From Bifidobacteriaceae bacterium (GTDB lineage Bacteria > Actinomycetota > Actinomycetes > Actinomycetales > WQXJ01): DNA of 64,000 nt. Below are positions 1 to 7,201 of the stretch, piece after piece (the stretch's first letter is position 1; the number at the start of each line of letters is the position of its first letter). The stretch lies in assembly GCA_031272885.1 (NCBI GenBank), contig JAISSX010000043.1, forward strand, positions 1-64,000. The letters are read 5' to 3'. Both the position numbers and the translations under genes were made by a program. The notes under the pieces were generated by a model, which had not been told where the DNA came from, ran no database searches, and saw only the letters and a program-made list of their open reading frames with translations.

Positions 1-166
1 TCAGACAGAAGCCCAACGCCGCGGCGCCCATTACCACCAGGATGCCGAAAAACGTCAGCCAGCTGCTGCTGCGGTGGCCCCACTGGCTGATGGCCAACCC
101 ACAGGCCACGGCCCCACCAGCCAGGCCCAACACCAGCAGGAGGCCGATCGCCCGTCCCTTGCTCAT
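1..166 (-). CDS. Partial small membrane protein, 3' end outside window
   Basis: The reading frame opens at an ATG at 166 and runs off the left edge after 55 codons. The visible peptide begins MSKGRAIGLLLVLGLAGG and has two hydrophobic stretches (about residues 6-26 and 37-55) joined by a short polar loop containing QWGHRSSS, so at least two membrane helices are expected. It starts only 5 bp after the stop codon of the esterase gene upstream and is probably co-transcribed with it. No family is recognised and no function is proposed. Confidence 0.55.
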   Translation of the reverse strand, partial: MSKGRAIGLLLVLGLAGGAVACGLAISQWGHRSSSWLTFFGILVVMGAAALGFCL

Positions 167-171
167 CCGGC

Positions 172-1137
172 TCAACCCTTCAGGTGCCGGGCAAAGAAAG
201 CGATGGCGGCGGCATCGTCCAACGGCCCGCCACCCTCGTGGCCGTTGTGCTGCCACACCACCATTTCCTTGGGCCCGGCGTAAGCGTTGTAGGCCGCGAA
301 GGCCGTGGAGGGCGGAACGATCGGGTCCATCAGGCCGGCCGTCAGGCGGGCCGGGGCGGTGGCCCGCCGCGCCATGTTGACGCCGTCGAAGTAGTCAAGC
401 ACGCCGTAGACCGCGTCTGCTGCCAGGCGGTGCGTCGCCAGGTAGCGGGTGATCTCATGGAACGGGTCGGCATCGGTCACCTGCACTGCCCGGCGGTAGT
501 CGCACAGGAACGGCACGTCCGCTGCCACCGCCTTGACCAGCGGCGACAGGGCCGCCGCGGCCAGCGACAGGCCACCGCCCTGGCTGCCGCCCCGCACGCC
601 GATACGGCTGGCATCGGCCCACTCCAACTGGGCCGCGGCCTCGACCGCCAGCACCGCGTCCGTCATCAAGCGGCGGTAGTAGTAGGTCTCTTTCTTCTCC
701 ACGCCCAACGTCATCCAGCCGGGAAAATGCGGGCCGGCCGGGGCGTCATCGGGCGTCACGCCCTCGCACCAACTGGAACCCTGACCCCGGGTGTCCATGA
801 AGACATGCACGTAGCCGGCCGCCGCGTAGGGCAGGTTCTCGATGGCGTGGTTGCGCCCGCCGCCGTAGCCCTGGAAGTGCACCACCACCGGCGCGGGGCC
901 CGGCAGATCGTGCGGCACCCGCACCCAACCGGCGATGGGCTGGCCGCCGTAGCCGGCAAAGCGCAGGTCATAGACGTCGATGGCGGTCAGGCCGGTGTCT
1001 TCCAGGACCAGCTTGGGAGCCCAGGCCTGGGCCCGGGAGGCGTCCAGTGTGTCCGCCCAGAACTGGTCGAAATCGCTCGGTTCCTGCGTCAAGCCGCGGT
1101 ATTCCCGCAGTTGCTCCAGCGGCAGGTCGATGTACAT
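172..1137 (-). CDS. CE7-type acetyl xylan esterase / cephalosporin-C deacetylase
   Basis: A 321-residue alpha/beta hydrolase of the acetyl xylan esterase (AXE1, CE7) family, which removes acetyl groups from xylo-oligosaccharides and similar acetylated substrates. The length fits the family. The nucleophile is Ser185 in GGSQGG, the acid is Asp271 (GLMDPIVPP) and the histidine is His300 (NGHEGGG). The family's RGQG stretch is near 117-120. No signal peptide is seen, so it is likely cytoplasmic and acts on imported oligomers. The ATG at 1137 was chosen because GGGAGAG lies 6 nt before it and family members start with a comparable N terminus; the frame is open further upstream. It lies 35 bp downstream of the kinase gene. 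The natural substrate is inferred only from the family. Confidence 0.85.
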   Translation of the reverse strand: MYIDLPLEQLREYRGLTQEPSDFDQFWADTLDASRAQAWAPKLVLEDTGLTAIDVYDLRFAGYGGQPIAGWVRVPHDLPGPAPVVVHFQGYGGGRNHAIENLPYAAAGYVHVFMDTRGQGSSWCEGVTPDDAPAGPHFPGWMTLGVEKKETYYYRRLMTDAVLAVEAAAQLEWADASRIGVRGGSQGGGLSLAAAALSPLVKAVAADVPFLCDYRRAVQVTDADPFHEITRYLATHRLAADAVYGVLDYFDGVNMARRATAPARLTAGLMDPIVPPSTAFAAYNAYAGPKEMVVWQHNGHEGGGPLDDAAAIAFFARHLKG

Positions 1138-1172
1138 GGACGGCTCTCCCCTCTCCTTGTTCGCCTCCAAGC

Positions 1173-3053
1173 CTACTGAGTGGCGACGCCGGCGGGTTCC
1201 TCGGTATCCGCCCCCGTGGGCGCGTACAGCTTCAGTTCCGGCCACATCAACAGGTCCGGGTAATACTGCTGGTCAGGGCAGGTGAAGCGGTCGCCGCCGC
1301 AGCGGAACACGGCGCAGGTGAAGGCCCGGCTGCCGTCCAGGAAATCAAGATCCGTGGGGCCCCAGGCCGTCACCTCCCAGCCCACGTCATCGCTCCAGCC
1401 ACCGTCCGGCACCTGGGCGGCCACATACTCGTACAGCTTGGTGGCGCTGCACTGTTCATAGAAGGCTGAGTCAGCCATGATGACGGACAGGTCGATTCGC
1501 TCTGCGTCCTCGGCCAGGATGCCCGTGCCGTAGGACTCCCAGTCGCCCCATTCGGACTGGCCGCACTCGATCACCTGCGGCGCTGTGGCCGGCACACCGT
1601 TGTTGATGACGCCGGGCAGGTAGCAGGTGCCCACCGGGGCCAGTTCTTCTTGGTAAACGGGTTCATCGGCGGGAACCGGGCTCGTCTCAGCGCCTTCGGT
1701 CGCTTCAGCGCCGGCGTCTCCCCCGTCTGCTGGGGTCTCACGCGGGCCAGCCACCTCGGTGGGCGACCCGGCGGCATCGGCCGCTGCGTCATCGTCCGTG
1801 GCCGTCACGTCCGGCTTGTCCCGGGTGGCCAGCGCCCAGGCCAGGCCGCCACCGCCCAGGCCCAGCACCACGGCGGTTGCCACCAGGCCGGCTACCAGCT
1901 TCTTGTGTGACCGGCGCGGCTGGGCGGCCGGGGCGAAGGCGGGCACGGGCACGGCATCGAGCGATGGCCCCAGGGCCTGGGGGATGCGGTGCGGCAGGCC
2001 GTCACGCGCCGCCGCCAGGGCGTCCCGCAGGGCAGCCGCCGATGGCGCCCGGCCGGCCGGGTCCGGGTAGGTGGCCCAGGTGATGGCGTCCCACAGGGAC
2101 TGCGGTGGCGGGGTGGGCAGGTGAGGCAGCGGTTCGGCCGAAAGCAGCACCATCTGCTCCAGCGACGGCGGGCCATCCTCCGACCAGCGCGGCGGGCGGC
2201 CGGCCAGCAGGGCATACAGCGTGGCGCCCAGCGAATAGACGTCCCAGGCGGGGGTGGGTTTGCCGCCGCGGAAGGCCTCGGGTGGGGCGTAGGTGGGGGT
2301 CAGGGCGGCCTGGCTCATTGAGGCCACGCCCCAGTTGGCGGGCAGCGAGGCCAAGCCAAAGTCCGCCAGGGCCAGCTTGCCGAACTGGGTGATCAGGATG
2401 TTGCCGGGCTTGACGTCACGGTGCACAATGCCGGCGGCGTGGGCGGCGGCCAGGGCGTCGGCGATCTGGATGCCGACCTCGATGACGGCCTCCGGGGTCA
2501 GCGGGCCGCTGCGGGCCACGGTCTGCCACAGCGAGCCGGCCGGGCACAGTTCCATCACTATGTAGGGGCGGCCATCCGTGGTGATACCGCCGTCGTAGAC
2601 CGAGACAATGCCCGGGTGGGCGGAGACCTGGCCGGCCGCCGTGATCTCGCGCATGAAGTCATGGCGCACCGAATCGGATTGGATGCGGCGTTGGTGCAGC
2701 TTGACGGCCACCTCGCGGCCCACCGAGGTCTGCCAGGCCCGGTACACCGTGCCGAAGCCGCCGTGGCCGATCTCCTCGATCAGCTCGATACCGGGGATGA
2801 TCTGGGGGCGCAACTGGGTGGGCGTGTCCTCAGGGTCCGGGGTGGGGGCGGGGTTGTCGCTGTCGGCACTGTCAGTGCCGGTTGGGGTGCCGGTTGGGGT
2901 GCCGGGCGAGCTTGGGGTACCAGGGGTACCGGGCGTCAAGGTGGCGCCACCGGGGGTGATGGTGGCGCCATCGGGCGCAAACGGCATGGGGGCCAGGTGG
3001 CGCGGTTCGGGCTGTTCCGGCGGGCCGTCGAGAGGGGCTTCCTCGAAGCTCAT
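1173..3053 (-). CDS. Receptor-type Ser/Thr protein kinase
   Basis: A 626-residue PknB-like (Hanks-type) kinase. Residues 1-85 are a Pro/Thr/Gly-rich cytoplasmic stretch with short tandem TPGTP/TPTGT repeats. The kinase domain spans about 88-350, with glycine loop GHGGFG (96-101), Lys118 in VAVK, HRDVKPGN (211-218) and DFG (231-233), so it looks catalytically complete. One membrane helix (386-409) is followed by an acidic linker and a C-terminal extracellular domain of about 150 residues with several cysteines, suggesting disulfides. There are no PASTA repeats. The cysteine-rich sensor vaguely resembles septum-formation-type domains, but that is not certain. The start codon follows TAGAAT by 6 nt, so the mRNA is probably leaderless. 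Substrates and ligand are unknown. Confidence 0.88.
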   Translation of the reverse strand: MSFEEAPLDGPPEQPEPRHLAPMPFAPDGATITPGGATLTPGTPGTPSSPGTPTGTPTGTDSADSDNPAPTPDPEDTPTQLRPQIIPGIELIEEIGHGGFGTVYRAWQTSVGREVAVKLHQRRIQSDSVRHDFMREITAAGQVSAHPGIVSVYDGGITTDGRPYIVMELCPAGSLWQTVARSGPLTPEAVIEVGIQIADALAAAHAAGIVHRDVKPGNILITQFGKLALADFGLASLPANWGVASMSQAALTPTYAPPEAFRGGKPTPAWDVYSLGATLYALLAGRPPRWSEDGPPSLEQMVLLSAEPLPHLPTPPPQSLWDAITWATYPDPAGRAPSAAALRDALAAARDGLPHRIPQALGPSLDAVPVPAFAPAAQPRRSHKKLVAGLVATAVVLGLGGGGLAWALATRDKPDVTATDDDAAADAAGSPTEVAGPRETPADGGDAGAEATEGAETSPVPADEPVYQEELAPVGTCYLPGVINNGVPATAPQVIECGQSEWGDWESYGTGILAEDAERIDLSVIMADSAFYEQCSATKLYEYVAAQVPDGGWSDDVGWEVTAWGPTDLDFLDGSRAFTCAVFRCGGDRFTCPDQQYYPDLLMWPELKLYAPTGADTEEPAGVATQ

Positions 3054-3059
3054 TGGCCA

Positions 3060-3065
3060 ATTCTA
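3060..3065 (-). promoter_or_regulatory. -10 hexamer of a leaderless promoter (kinase gene)
   Basis: TAGAAT on the minus strand ends 6 nt before the ATG at 3053, and there is no Shine-Dalgarno sequence between. The same arrangement recurs before at least nine other genes here, supporting transcription starting at or next to the start codon. Confidence 0.5.
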
Positions 3066-3095
3066 TAGGGATTTCTACTGTTTTCTTGCGGCCGG

Positions 3096-3449
3096 TCAGT
3101 CCCAGCCCAATTCATGCAGGCGGTCGTCGTCGATACCGAAGTGGTGCGCCACCTCGTGGACTACGGTGACATAGACCTCTTCCAGGACGTCTTCCCGGCT
3201 GTCGCAAATCCGCAGCGTCGGATTGCGGAAGATGACGATGACGTTCGGTAACTGGCCGGATTCCAGGCCACCCCACTGCTCGGTCAGGGCCACGCCGTCG
3301 TAGAAGCCCAACAGATCGGGTTCGTCTGGCGGCGGGTCATCCTCCACGATCACGGCCGTGTTGGTCAGCAGGTCGGCGAAGTCGGCGGGCAGTTCGGCCA
3401 GGGCGTCATCGACGGCCTGTTCAAACTCCTCCCGCGACATGGCGTACAC
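3096..3449 (-). CDS. Minimal zincin-like metallopeptidase (metallopeptidase family protein)
   Basis: A small protein of about 117 residues ending in VVHEVAHHFGIDDDRLHELGW, the hallmark of a widespread actinobacterial family of minimal zincin-fold proteins with an HExxH zinc site and a downstream acidic ligand. Members are cytoplasmic, and their substrates are not established. I chose the GTG at 3449 because GGGAGG lies 9 nt upstream. An ATG at 3440 is also possible. An ATG at 3458 abuts the ribosome site too closely. Sequence further upstream belongs to a repeat element that is open by chance. It is a single-gene unit between the kinase gene and a palindromic element. Confidence 0.8.
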   Translation of the reverse strand: MYAMSREEFEQAVDDALAELPADFADLLTNTAVIVEDDPPPDEPDLLGFYDGVALTEQWGGLESGQLPNVIVIFRNPTLRICDSREDVLEEVYVTVVHEVAHHFGIDDDRLHELGWD

Positions 3450-3528
3450 GCCACGCATCCTCCCACACCTCTGCGCCTGCCTCCCCCTCCCCCTCTCCCG
3501 CCGCCCTGTCCCCGCCCTCCCCTCCCGA

Positions 3529-3687
3529 AAGGTCACTTTTCTTGCGCGAAAGGTCAATTCCGTAGATTCGTCATCCCGAACTTGATCCAGGATCTAGGCG
3601 TTTCTGCAGGTCACGGGCTTGTCACCCCGGGTCAAGCCCGGAATGAGAAGAGAGTGGCCTGACGGAATTGACCTTTCGTGAGGAGGG
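3529..3687. repeat. Intergenic palindromic element, family A copy 1
   Basis: The left arm has two modules, CGAAAGGTCACTTTT and CGAAAGGTCAATTCCG. The right arm is CGGAATTGACCTTTCGTGAGG. The central part carries CGTTTCTGCAGGTCA (3599-3613), a core shared with other elements in this window. It also contains a small hairpin, CCCGGGTCAAGCCCGG, near 3626. The element lies between the zincin gene and the SDR stop codon. It contains no gene. Confidence 0.75.
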
Positions 3688-3697
3688 GGACAGGCGG

Positions 3698-4549
3698 CTA
3701 GTCCAGCCCCAGCAAGTTAACGGTCCGGTCCCACAGGCCGTCGATCATGGCCTGGTCATAGGCCTGCGCGTGGGTCCGCCCCACCCGGCGGTGGTTGTTG
3801 TAGTACTGGCCAGACTGCCAGTCCTGGCCTGGCACGCCGGCGGCGAAAAACGCCAGGTTGGCGCCGCCGGTGGCCGGACGCGGCATGACCCGGCGCCCCA
3901 CCGTCCGGTACACCCAGCCCATGAAGCCGCCCGCGTTAGCCCCAAAGTTGGTGCCGATCACACCCGGGTGGTAGGCCACAGCCGATAGGCCCTGGCCGTG
4001 ATAGCGCTGGTGGAGGGCGGTGGCGTGCATGATGTCGGCCAGCTTGGCGTTGCCGTAGGCCCGGTCTTGGGCGAAGCCTTCGAACTGGTTCAGGTTGTCC
4101 AAATCCAGTTGGCCAAACAACTTGGCTCCGATCGAGGCCGTGTTGACCACCGTGGCGCCCGCCTCCAGGAGGCGGTCCAACAGCAGGTGCGTCAGCAGGA
4201 ACCCGGCCAGGTAGTCCACCTGGAAGGTGCGCTCGAAGCCGTCCACCGTGCGCACCGGCCCCGGAAACATGCCGCCGGCGTTGTTGCACAGTACGTCGAT
4301 GCGCGGGCAGGCCTCCCGCAGCTTGGCGGCCAGGCGGCGCACATCGTCGAGTTTGGCATAGTCGGCCGTGAACCACTCTTCGGTGCCCACTTGGGCGGCC
4401 ACCGCCTTGGTCTTGTCTAGCGACCGGCCCACCAGCACGACGCGGTGGCCCGCCTTGGCCAGTTGCCGGGCGGCCGCGGCGCCGATGCCGTCTGACGCCC
4501 CGGTTACAACAATGGTCTTTTCGGCGTCACTGGGCGAGGTCACGGACAT
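3698..4549 (-). CDS. Short-chain dehydrogenase/reductase
   Basis: A 283-residue classical/extended SDR. The Rossmann nucleotide-binding motif TGASDGIG is at 16-23, NNAG at 89-92, the catalytic Ser139 in NTAS, and YGNAK with Tyr165 and Lys169. The central region resembles retinol-dehydrogenase/WW-oxidoreductase-like SDRs (VNTASIGAKLFG, AYGNAKLADIM), but substrate specificity cannot be read from this. The basic residue after strand beta-2 (GRSLDK) suggests NADP(H). The ATG at 4549 follows TAGCCT by 6 nt, so the transcript is probably leaderless. It sits alone, with a palindromic element on each side. Confidence 0.85.
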   Translation of the reverse strand: MSVTSPSDAEKTIVVTGASDGIGAAAARQLAKAGHRVVLVGRSLDKTKAVAAQVGTEEWFTADYAKLDDVRRLAAKLREACPRIDVLCNNAGGMFPGPVRTVDGFERTFQVDYLAGFLLTHLLLDRLLEAGATVVNTASIGAKLFGQLDLDNLNQFEGFAQDRAYGNAKLADIMHATALHQRYHGQGLSAVAYHPGVIGTNFGANAGGFMGWVYRTVGRRVMPRPATGGANLAFFAAGVPGQDWQSGQYYNNHRRVGRTHAQAYDQAMIDGLWDRTVNLLGLD

Positions 4550-4561
4550 CCCTCAAGGCTA

Positions 4562-4704
4562 CCGGGCGCCATCGGGCACCCAGCCCTCTCTCCTCGCGAG
4601 AGTACGGTTATGTAGTTGGGCGCCAACCTGTGCAACGCTCTGACCTGCATAAACGTGTTTCGCTCTGGGCGAAGCACCTACACAACCGTACTCTCGCGAG
4701 GAGG
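4562..4704. repeat. Intergenic palindromic element, family B copy 1
   Basis: A 143-bp element that differs at three positions from the copy at 6442-6584. The terminal arms are about 27 bp: CTCCTCGCGAGAGTACGG continuing to TTATGTAG on the left, and CTACACAACCGTACTCTCGC continuing to GAGGAGG on the right. The loop carries TGACCTGCATAAACG (4641-4655), the reverse of the CGTTTNYGCAGGTCA core. The right arm encodes the last residues and stop codon of the WYL regulator gene. Confidence 0.85.
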
Positions 4705-5658
4705 GGCGGGCGCAGCATGGCGGGCGTGGACGGCAGCGGCGCAATGGGCGATGGCGTCCCGCAGGTGGGCGGGTTCGATCACCTCGATGTCTGGCGCCAG
4801 GGCCCAGAAGACGGTCCGGGCGTGGGAGAGGTCACGGAAAGTTATCTGGACGTCTAGCCAACTTTCGGCGACGGCAGCCTTGTCCCAAGTGGCCGGGCGC
4901 ACCGACGGATGCAGGTGGGCCATGGCGCCGGCTCGGACCCGGAGGCGGGCCGGCACGGGTTCATGTGTGCCCAGCCATATGTCTTTGGAGGCAGCCCAGG
5001 CGGCGGCCAAATCGAAACCTTCGGGAACGTGGGCGGGTTCATTCAGCAGCTCGATCCGGGTGATGCGGCCCCCGTTGTAAAACCGCAGGCGCCCGCGGTG
5101 AAAGGCAGCCAGGTACCAGGCGCCGGCGGCGTTGACCAGGCCGGCCGGGTCAACCGTGCGGCGGGCCGGACGGTCCGAGCCGCGGTGCTGGTAGCGCAAC
5201 TGGACCCGCTGAGGCGCGGCGACGGCGCTGATCAAGTCATCGAAGTGGGGCGGCACGGGTTGGTGATGCCAGCCGCCCGGGTCGATGTGGATACGGTTGG
5301 CCAGCGTGACGCCAGGTTGGACCGCGGCGGGCAAGGCAGCCGTGACCTTGCGCAGGGCCGAGGCCAAAGGGCCGGCCAGACCTAGTGGGCTGGCGGCGGG
5401 CGCGGCTACTACGGAGAGGAGGGCTTGGGCCTCAGCCTCGGTCAGGCCGGCCACATCGGTCCGGTAGCCGGGCAGCAGGCGGACTCCGCCAGTGCGTCCG
5501 CGATCACAGTAGACGGGCACGCCGGCGGCGGAGAGGGCTTCGACATCGCGCAAGATGGTGCGCGGCGAAACCTCGAGTTGCCTGGCCAGGGCGGCCGCGG
5601 TCAAGGGGCGGCCGGACTGGAGCAGCCACAGCAGCGAGAGCAGCCGGTCGGCGCGCAT
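4678..5658 (-). CDS. WYL-domain transcriptional regulator (YafY/DeoR-like HTH)
   Basis: A 326-residue regulator. Residues 1-60 form a winged HTH (LARQLEVSPRTILRDVEAL), and a WYL ligand-sensing domain spans about 140-210, with the eponymous Trp-Tyr-Leu at 181-183 in GAWYLAAFHRGR. A WCX-like C-terminal domain follows. The ATG at 5658 matches the usual family start MRADRLL; the frame is open much further upstream without family support. The gene is divergent from a DinB-fold gene, a frequent pairing, so it probably controls that neighbour and itself from 5659-5761. Its last residues, RESTVV and stop, come from the palindromic element at 4562-4704, so the original C terminus was replaced or extended. 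Confidence 0.88.
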   Translation of the reverse strand: MRADRLLSLLWLLQSGRPLTAAALARQLEVSPRTILRDVEALSAAGVPVYCDRGRTGGVRLLPGYRTDVAGLTEAEAQALLSVVAAPAASPLGLAGPLASALRKVTAALPAAVQPGVTLANRIHIDPGGWHHQPVPPHFDDLISAVAAPQRVQLRYQHRGSDRPARRTVDPAGLVNAAGAWYLAAFHRGRLRFYNGGRITRIELLNEPAHVPEGFDLAAAWAASKDIWLGTHEPVPARLRVRAGAMAHLHPSVRPATWDKAAVAESWLDVQITFRDLSHARTVFWALAPDIEVIEPAHLRDAIAHCAAAVHARHAAPAPPRESTVV

Positions 5659-5761
5659 GGCTAAATGATGCCAGAAAAACATGACAGCCGGTGTCTTGTT
5701 TACTTGGGAGCCTGGTGCATGTACGGCCTTGGTAAGCGAGGCCGCTTTGAAAGGAGCCCCA

Positions 5762-6361
5762 ATGACTACCACTCCCCCTTTGGCGGACCCGCGTCCCGCC
5801 TTCCGCACCACACTTGACTGGGTTGGTGACCTGATCGGCCAGGTGACGCCCGGCCAACTGGACCGGCCCACGCCGTGCTCCGAATGGACCGTGCATGATC
5901 TGCTGTGCCACCTACTTGGGGTTGGTTACCGCGTTGGCGTGATTGGCCGGGGTGGGCATCCGTTCTCCGTGCCCAGCCAGGTCGAGGCCGGTCCCGATGC
6001 CGCGTGGCCTGGGTTGTGGCAGGCAGCGGTGGATGACCTGTGGCAGGCGTGGTCCGATGACGCCGTGTTGGGCCGCGTTCTGACCGTGCCGCCGGGGGTT
6101 AAGGTTCCTGGAGCCGTGGCGCTGGCCCACTACATCACCGAGTACCTGGTCCACGGCTGGGACCTGGCCACCGCGACCGGCCAGCCGCCCGAAGGTCCGG
6201 CGGCTGTGGCCCGCGTGGCCGAAGGCGCCCTGGGGGCGGCCCGCCAATTCATCCCAGCCGAAGGTCGCGACGCTCCGTTGCCTTTTGGTCCGGTCCAGCC
6301 AGCCTCGGCGGGGGCTGGGCCGGTGACACAACTGGCGGCCTGGCTGGGTCGGGTGGTCTAA
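5762..6361 (+). CDS. TIGR03086-like / mycothiol-dependent DinB-fold protein
   Basis: A 199-residue DinB/maleylpyruvate-isomerase N-domain protein. The helix with SEWTVHDLLCHLLG and the helix with AHYITEYLVHGWDLA supply the histidines expected for the metal site. LVHGWDLATATG is the signature of the TIGR03086 group. Related actinobacterial proteins act with mycothiol as thiol cofactor; the substrate of this one is unknown. The ATG at 5762 has AGGAG 6 nt upstream. Upstream codons back to 5681 are open but overlap the regulator's promoter. It is divergently transcribed from the WYL regulator. Confidence 0.8.
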   Translation: MTTTPPLADPRPAFRTTLDWVGDLIGQVTPGQLDRPTPCSEWTVHDLLCHLLGVGYRVGVIGRGGHPFSVPSQVEAGPDAAWPGLWQAAVDDLWQAWSDDAVLGRVLTVPPGVKVPGAVALAHYITEYLVHGWDLATATGQPPEGPAAVARVAEGALGAARQFIPAEGRDAPLPFGPVQPASAGAGPVTQLAAWLGRVV

Positions 6362-6369
6362 GAGGCAAC

Positions 6370-6438
6370 CGCTTCGTAGCCCGGCGAACGCTTCGCAGCC
6401 TGGTGACCGCTTCGTAGCCTGGTGACCGCTTCGCAGCC
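6370..6438. repeat. 19-bp tandem repeat, 3.6 copies
   Basis: Units beginning CGCTTCGYAGCCYGG start at 6370, 6389, 6408 and 6427. They lie immediately after the stop codon of the DinB-fold gene and before a palindromic element. No function is evident. Confidence 0.8.
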
Positions 6439-6441
6439 AAT

Positions 6442-6584
6442 CCCGGGCGCCATCGGGCACCCAGCCCTCTCTCCTCGCGAAAGTACGGTTATGTAGTTGG
6501 GCGCCAACCTGTGCAACGCTCTGACCTGCATAAACGTGTTTCGCTCTGGGCGAAGCGCCTACACAACCGTACTCTCGCGAGGAA
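6442..6584. repeat. Intergenic palindromic element, family B copy 2
   Basis: Near-identical to 4562-4704, with three substitutions over 143 bp, including the outer flank GGGCGCCATCGGGCACCC. It has the same terminal arms and the same loop core (6522-6536). It lies between two convergent genes and is followed by GAACAACCAAGCC, a string also found twice near 21070 and 21160. Confidence 0.85.
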
Positions 6585-6613
6585 GGGGGTGACGAACAAC
6601 CAAGCCCGGGATG

Positions 6614-7201
6614 CTAGGGGCGGTCGGTAAACAGGGCCCGGATGGACAGGATCAGCGCCGGCACCAGGGTAGCCAAGACCGGCCAGAGCAACACCACACC
6701 CGGTGAACTCAACGTCACCGGCGCCGTCACCGCCACACCGGTGGTCTCGGGCGCACCGCCCAAGCCACCGGACAGCCCGGCGCCCACCAGCCAGACCGCC
6801 CCGGAACCAAGACAGGCCCCCATTAAGGCCAGCCCCAACCGCACCAAAGGCCGCGGCCGGCCTGACCAAGCCGCCAGGCAAACACCCACGGCCACACCCG
6901 GCACTAGGGTCAACGCCGCGAACTGAACGTCTTGAGCGGCGCCGAAACCGGCGTCATCGGGCGCATACCAGGTGGTGCCGATCCAATACGCCTCCGGCCG
7001 CGGCGCCAACCGCCACCAGGCCAATCCAAGCAACAAACCAACCAATACCTGGGCCACCACCAACCACAAGGCCGGCCGCAGGGTCCCTGCGGGCGACCCG
7101 GCAGACAGCCCAGCAGGTGCCCCACTGGAGGGCATCCCCAGGCCATTGTTCAACCCTCCGCCAGACATCCCGGCGGCAGGAGGCCCGGTCAGCCCACGCA
7201 T
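6614..7201 (-). CDS. Four-helix membrane protein (DUF2567-like)
   Basis: A 195-residue protein with a Gly/Pro/Ser-rich N terminus of about 42 residues and four predicted membrane helices (about 45-63, 91-111, 120-142 and 165-185). The loop after helix 1 carries RPEAYWIGTTWYAPDDAGFGAAQD, reminiscent of the mycobacterial DUF2567 family; this is a resemblance by eye. The start at 7201 overlaps the end of dnaE by 13 bp and the ribosome site is weak, so an in-frame ATG at 7168 or 7135 may be the true start. It is probably co-transcribed with dnaE. Function unknown. Confidence 0.6.
   Translation of the reverse strand: MRGLTGPPAAGMSGGGLNNGLGMPSSGAPAGLSAGSPAGTLRPALWLVVAQVLVGLLLGLAWWRLAPRPEAYWIGTTWYAPDDAGFGAAQDVQFAALTLVPGVAVGVCLAAWSGRPRPLVRLGLALMGACLGSGAVWLVGAGLSGGLGGAPETTGVAVTAPVTLSSPGVVLLWPVLATLVPALILSIRALFTDRP

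Noticed and set aside
4562..6584. Family A/B elements as remnants of an insertion sequence with its transposase
   Set aside because: No transposase fragment is seen in or near any copy, and target-site duplications are not recognisable. They may be MITE-like, but that cannot be shown here.
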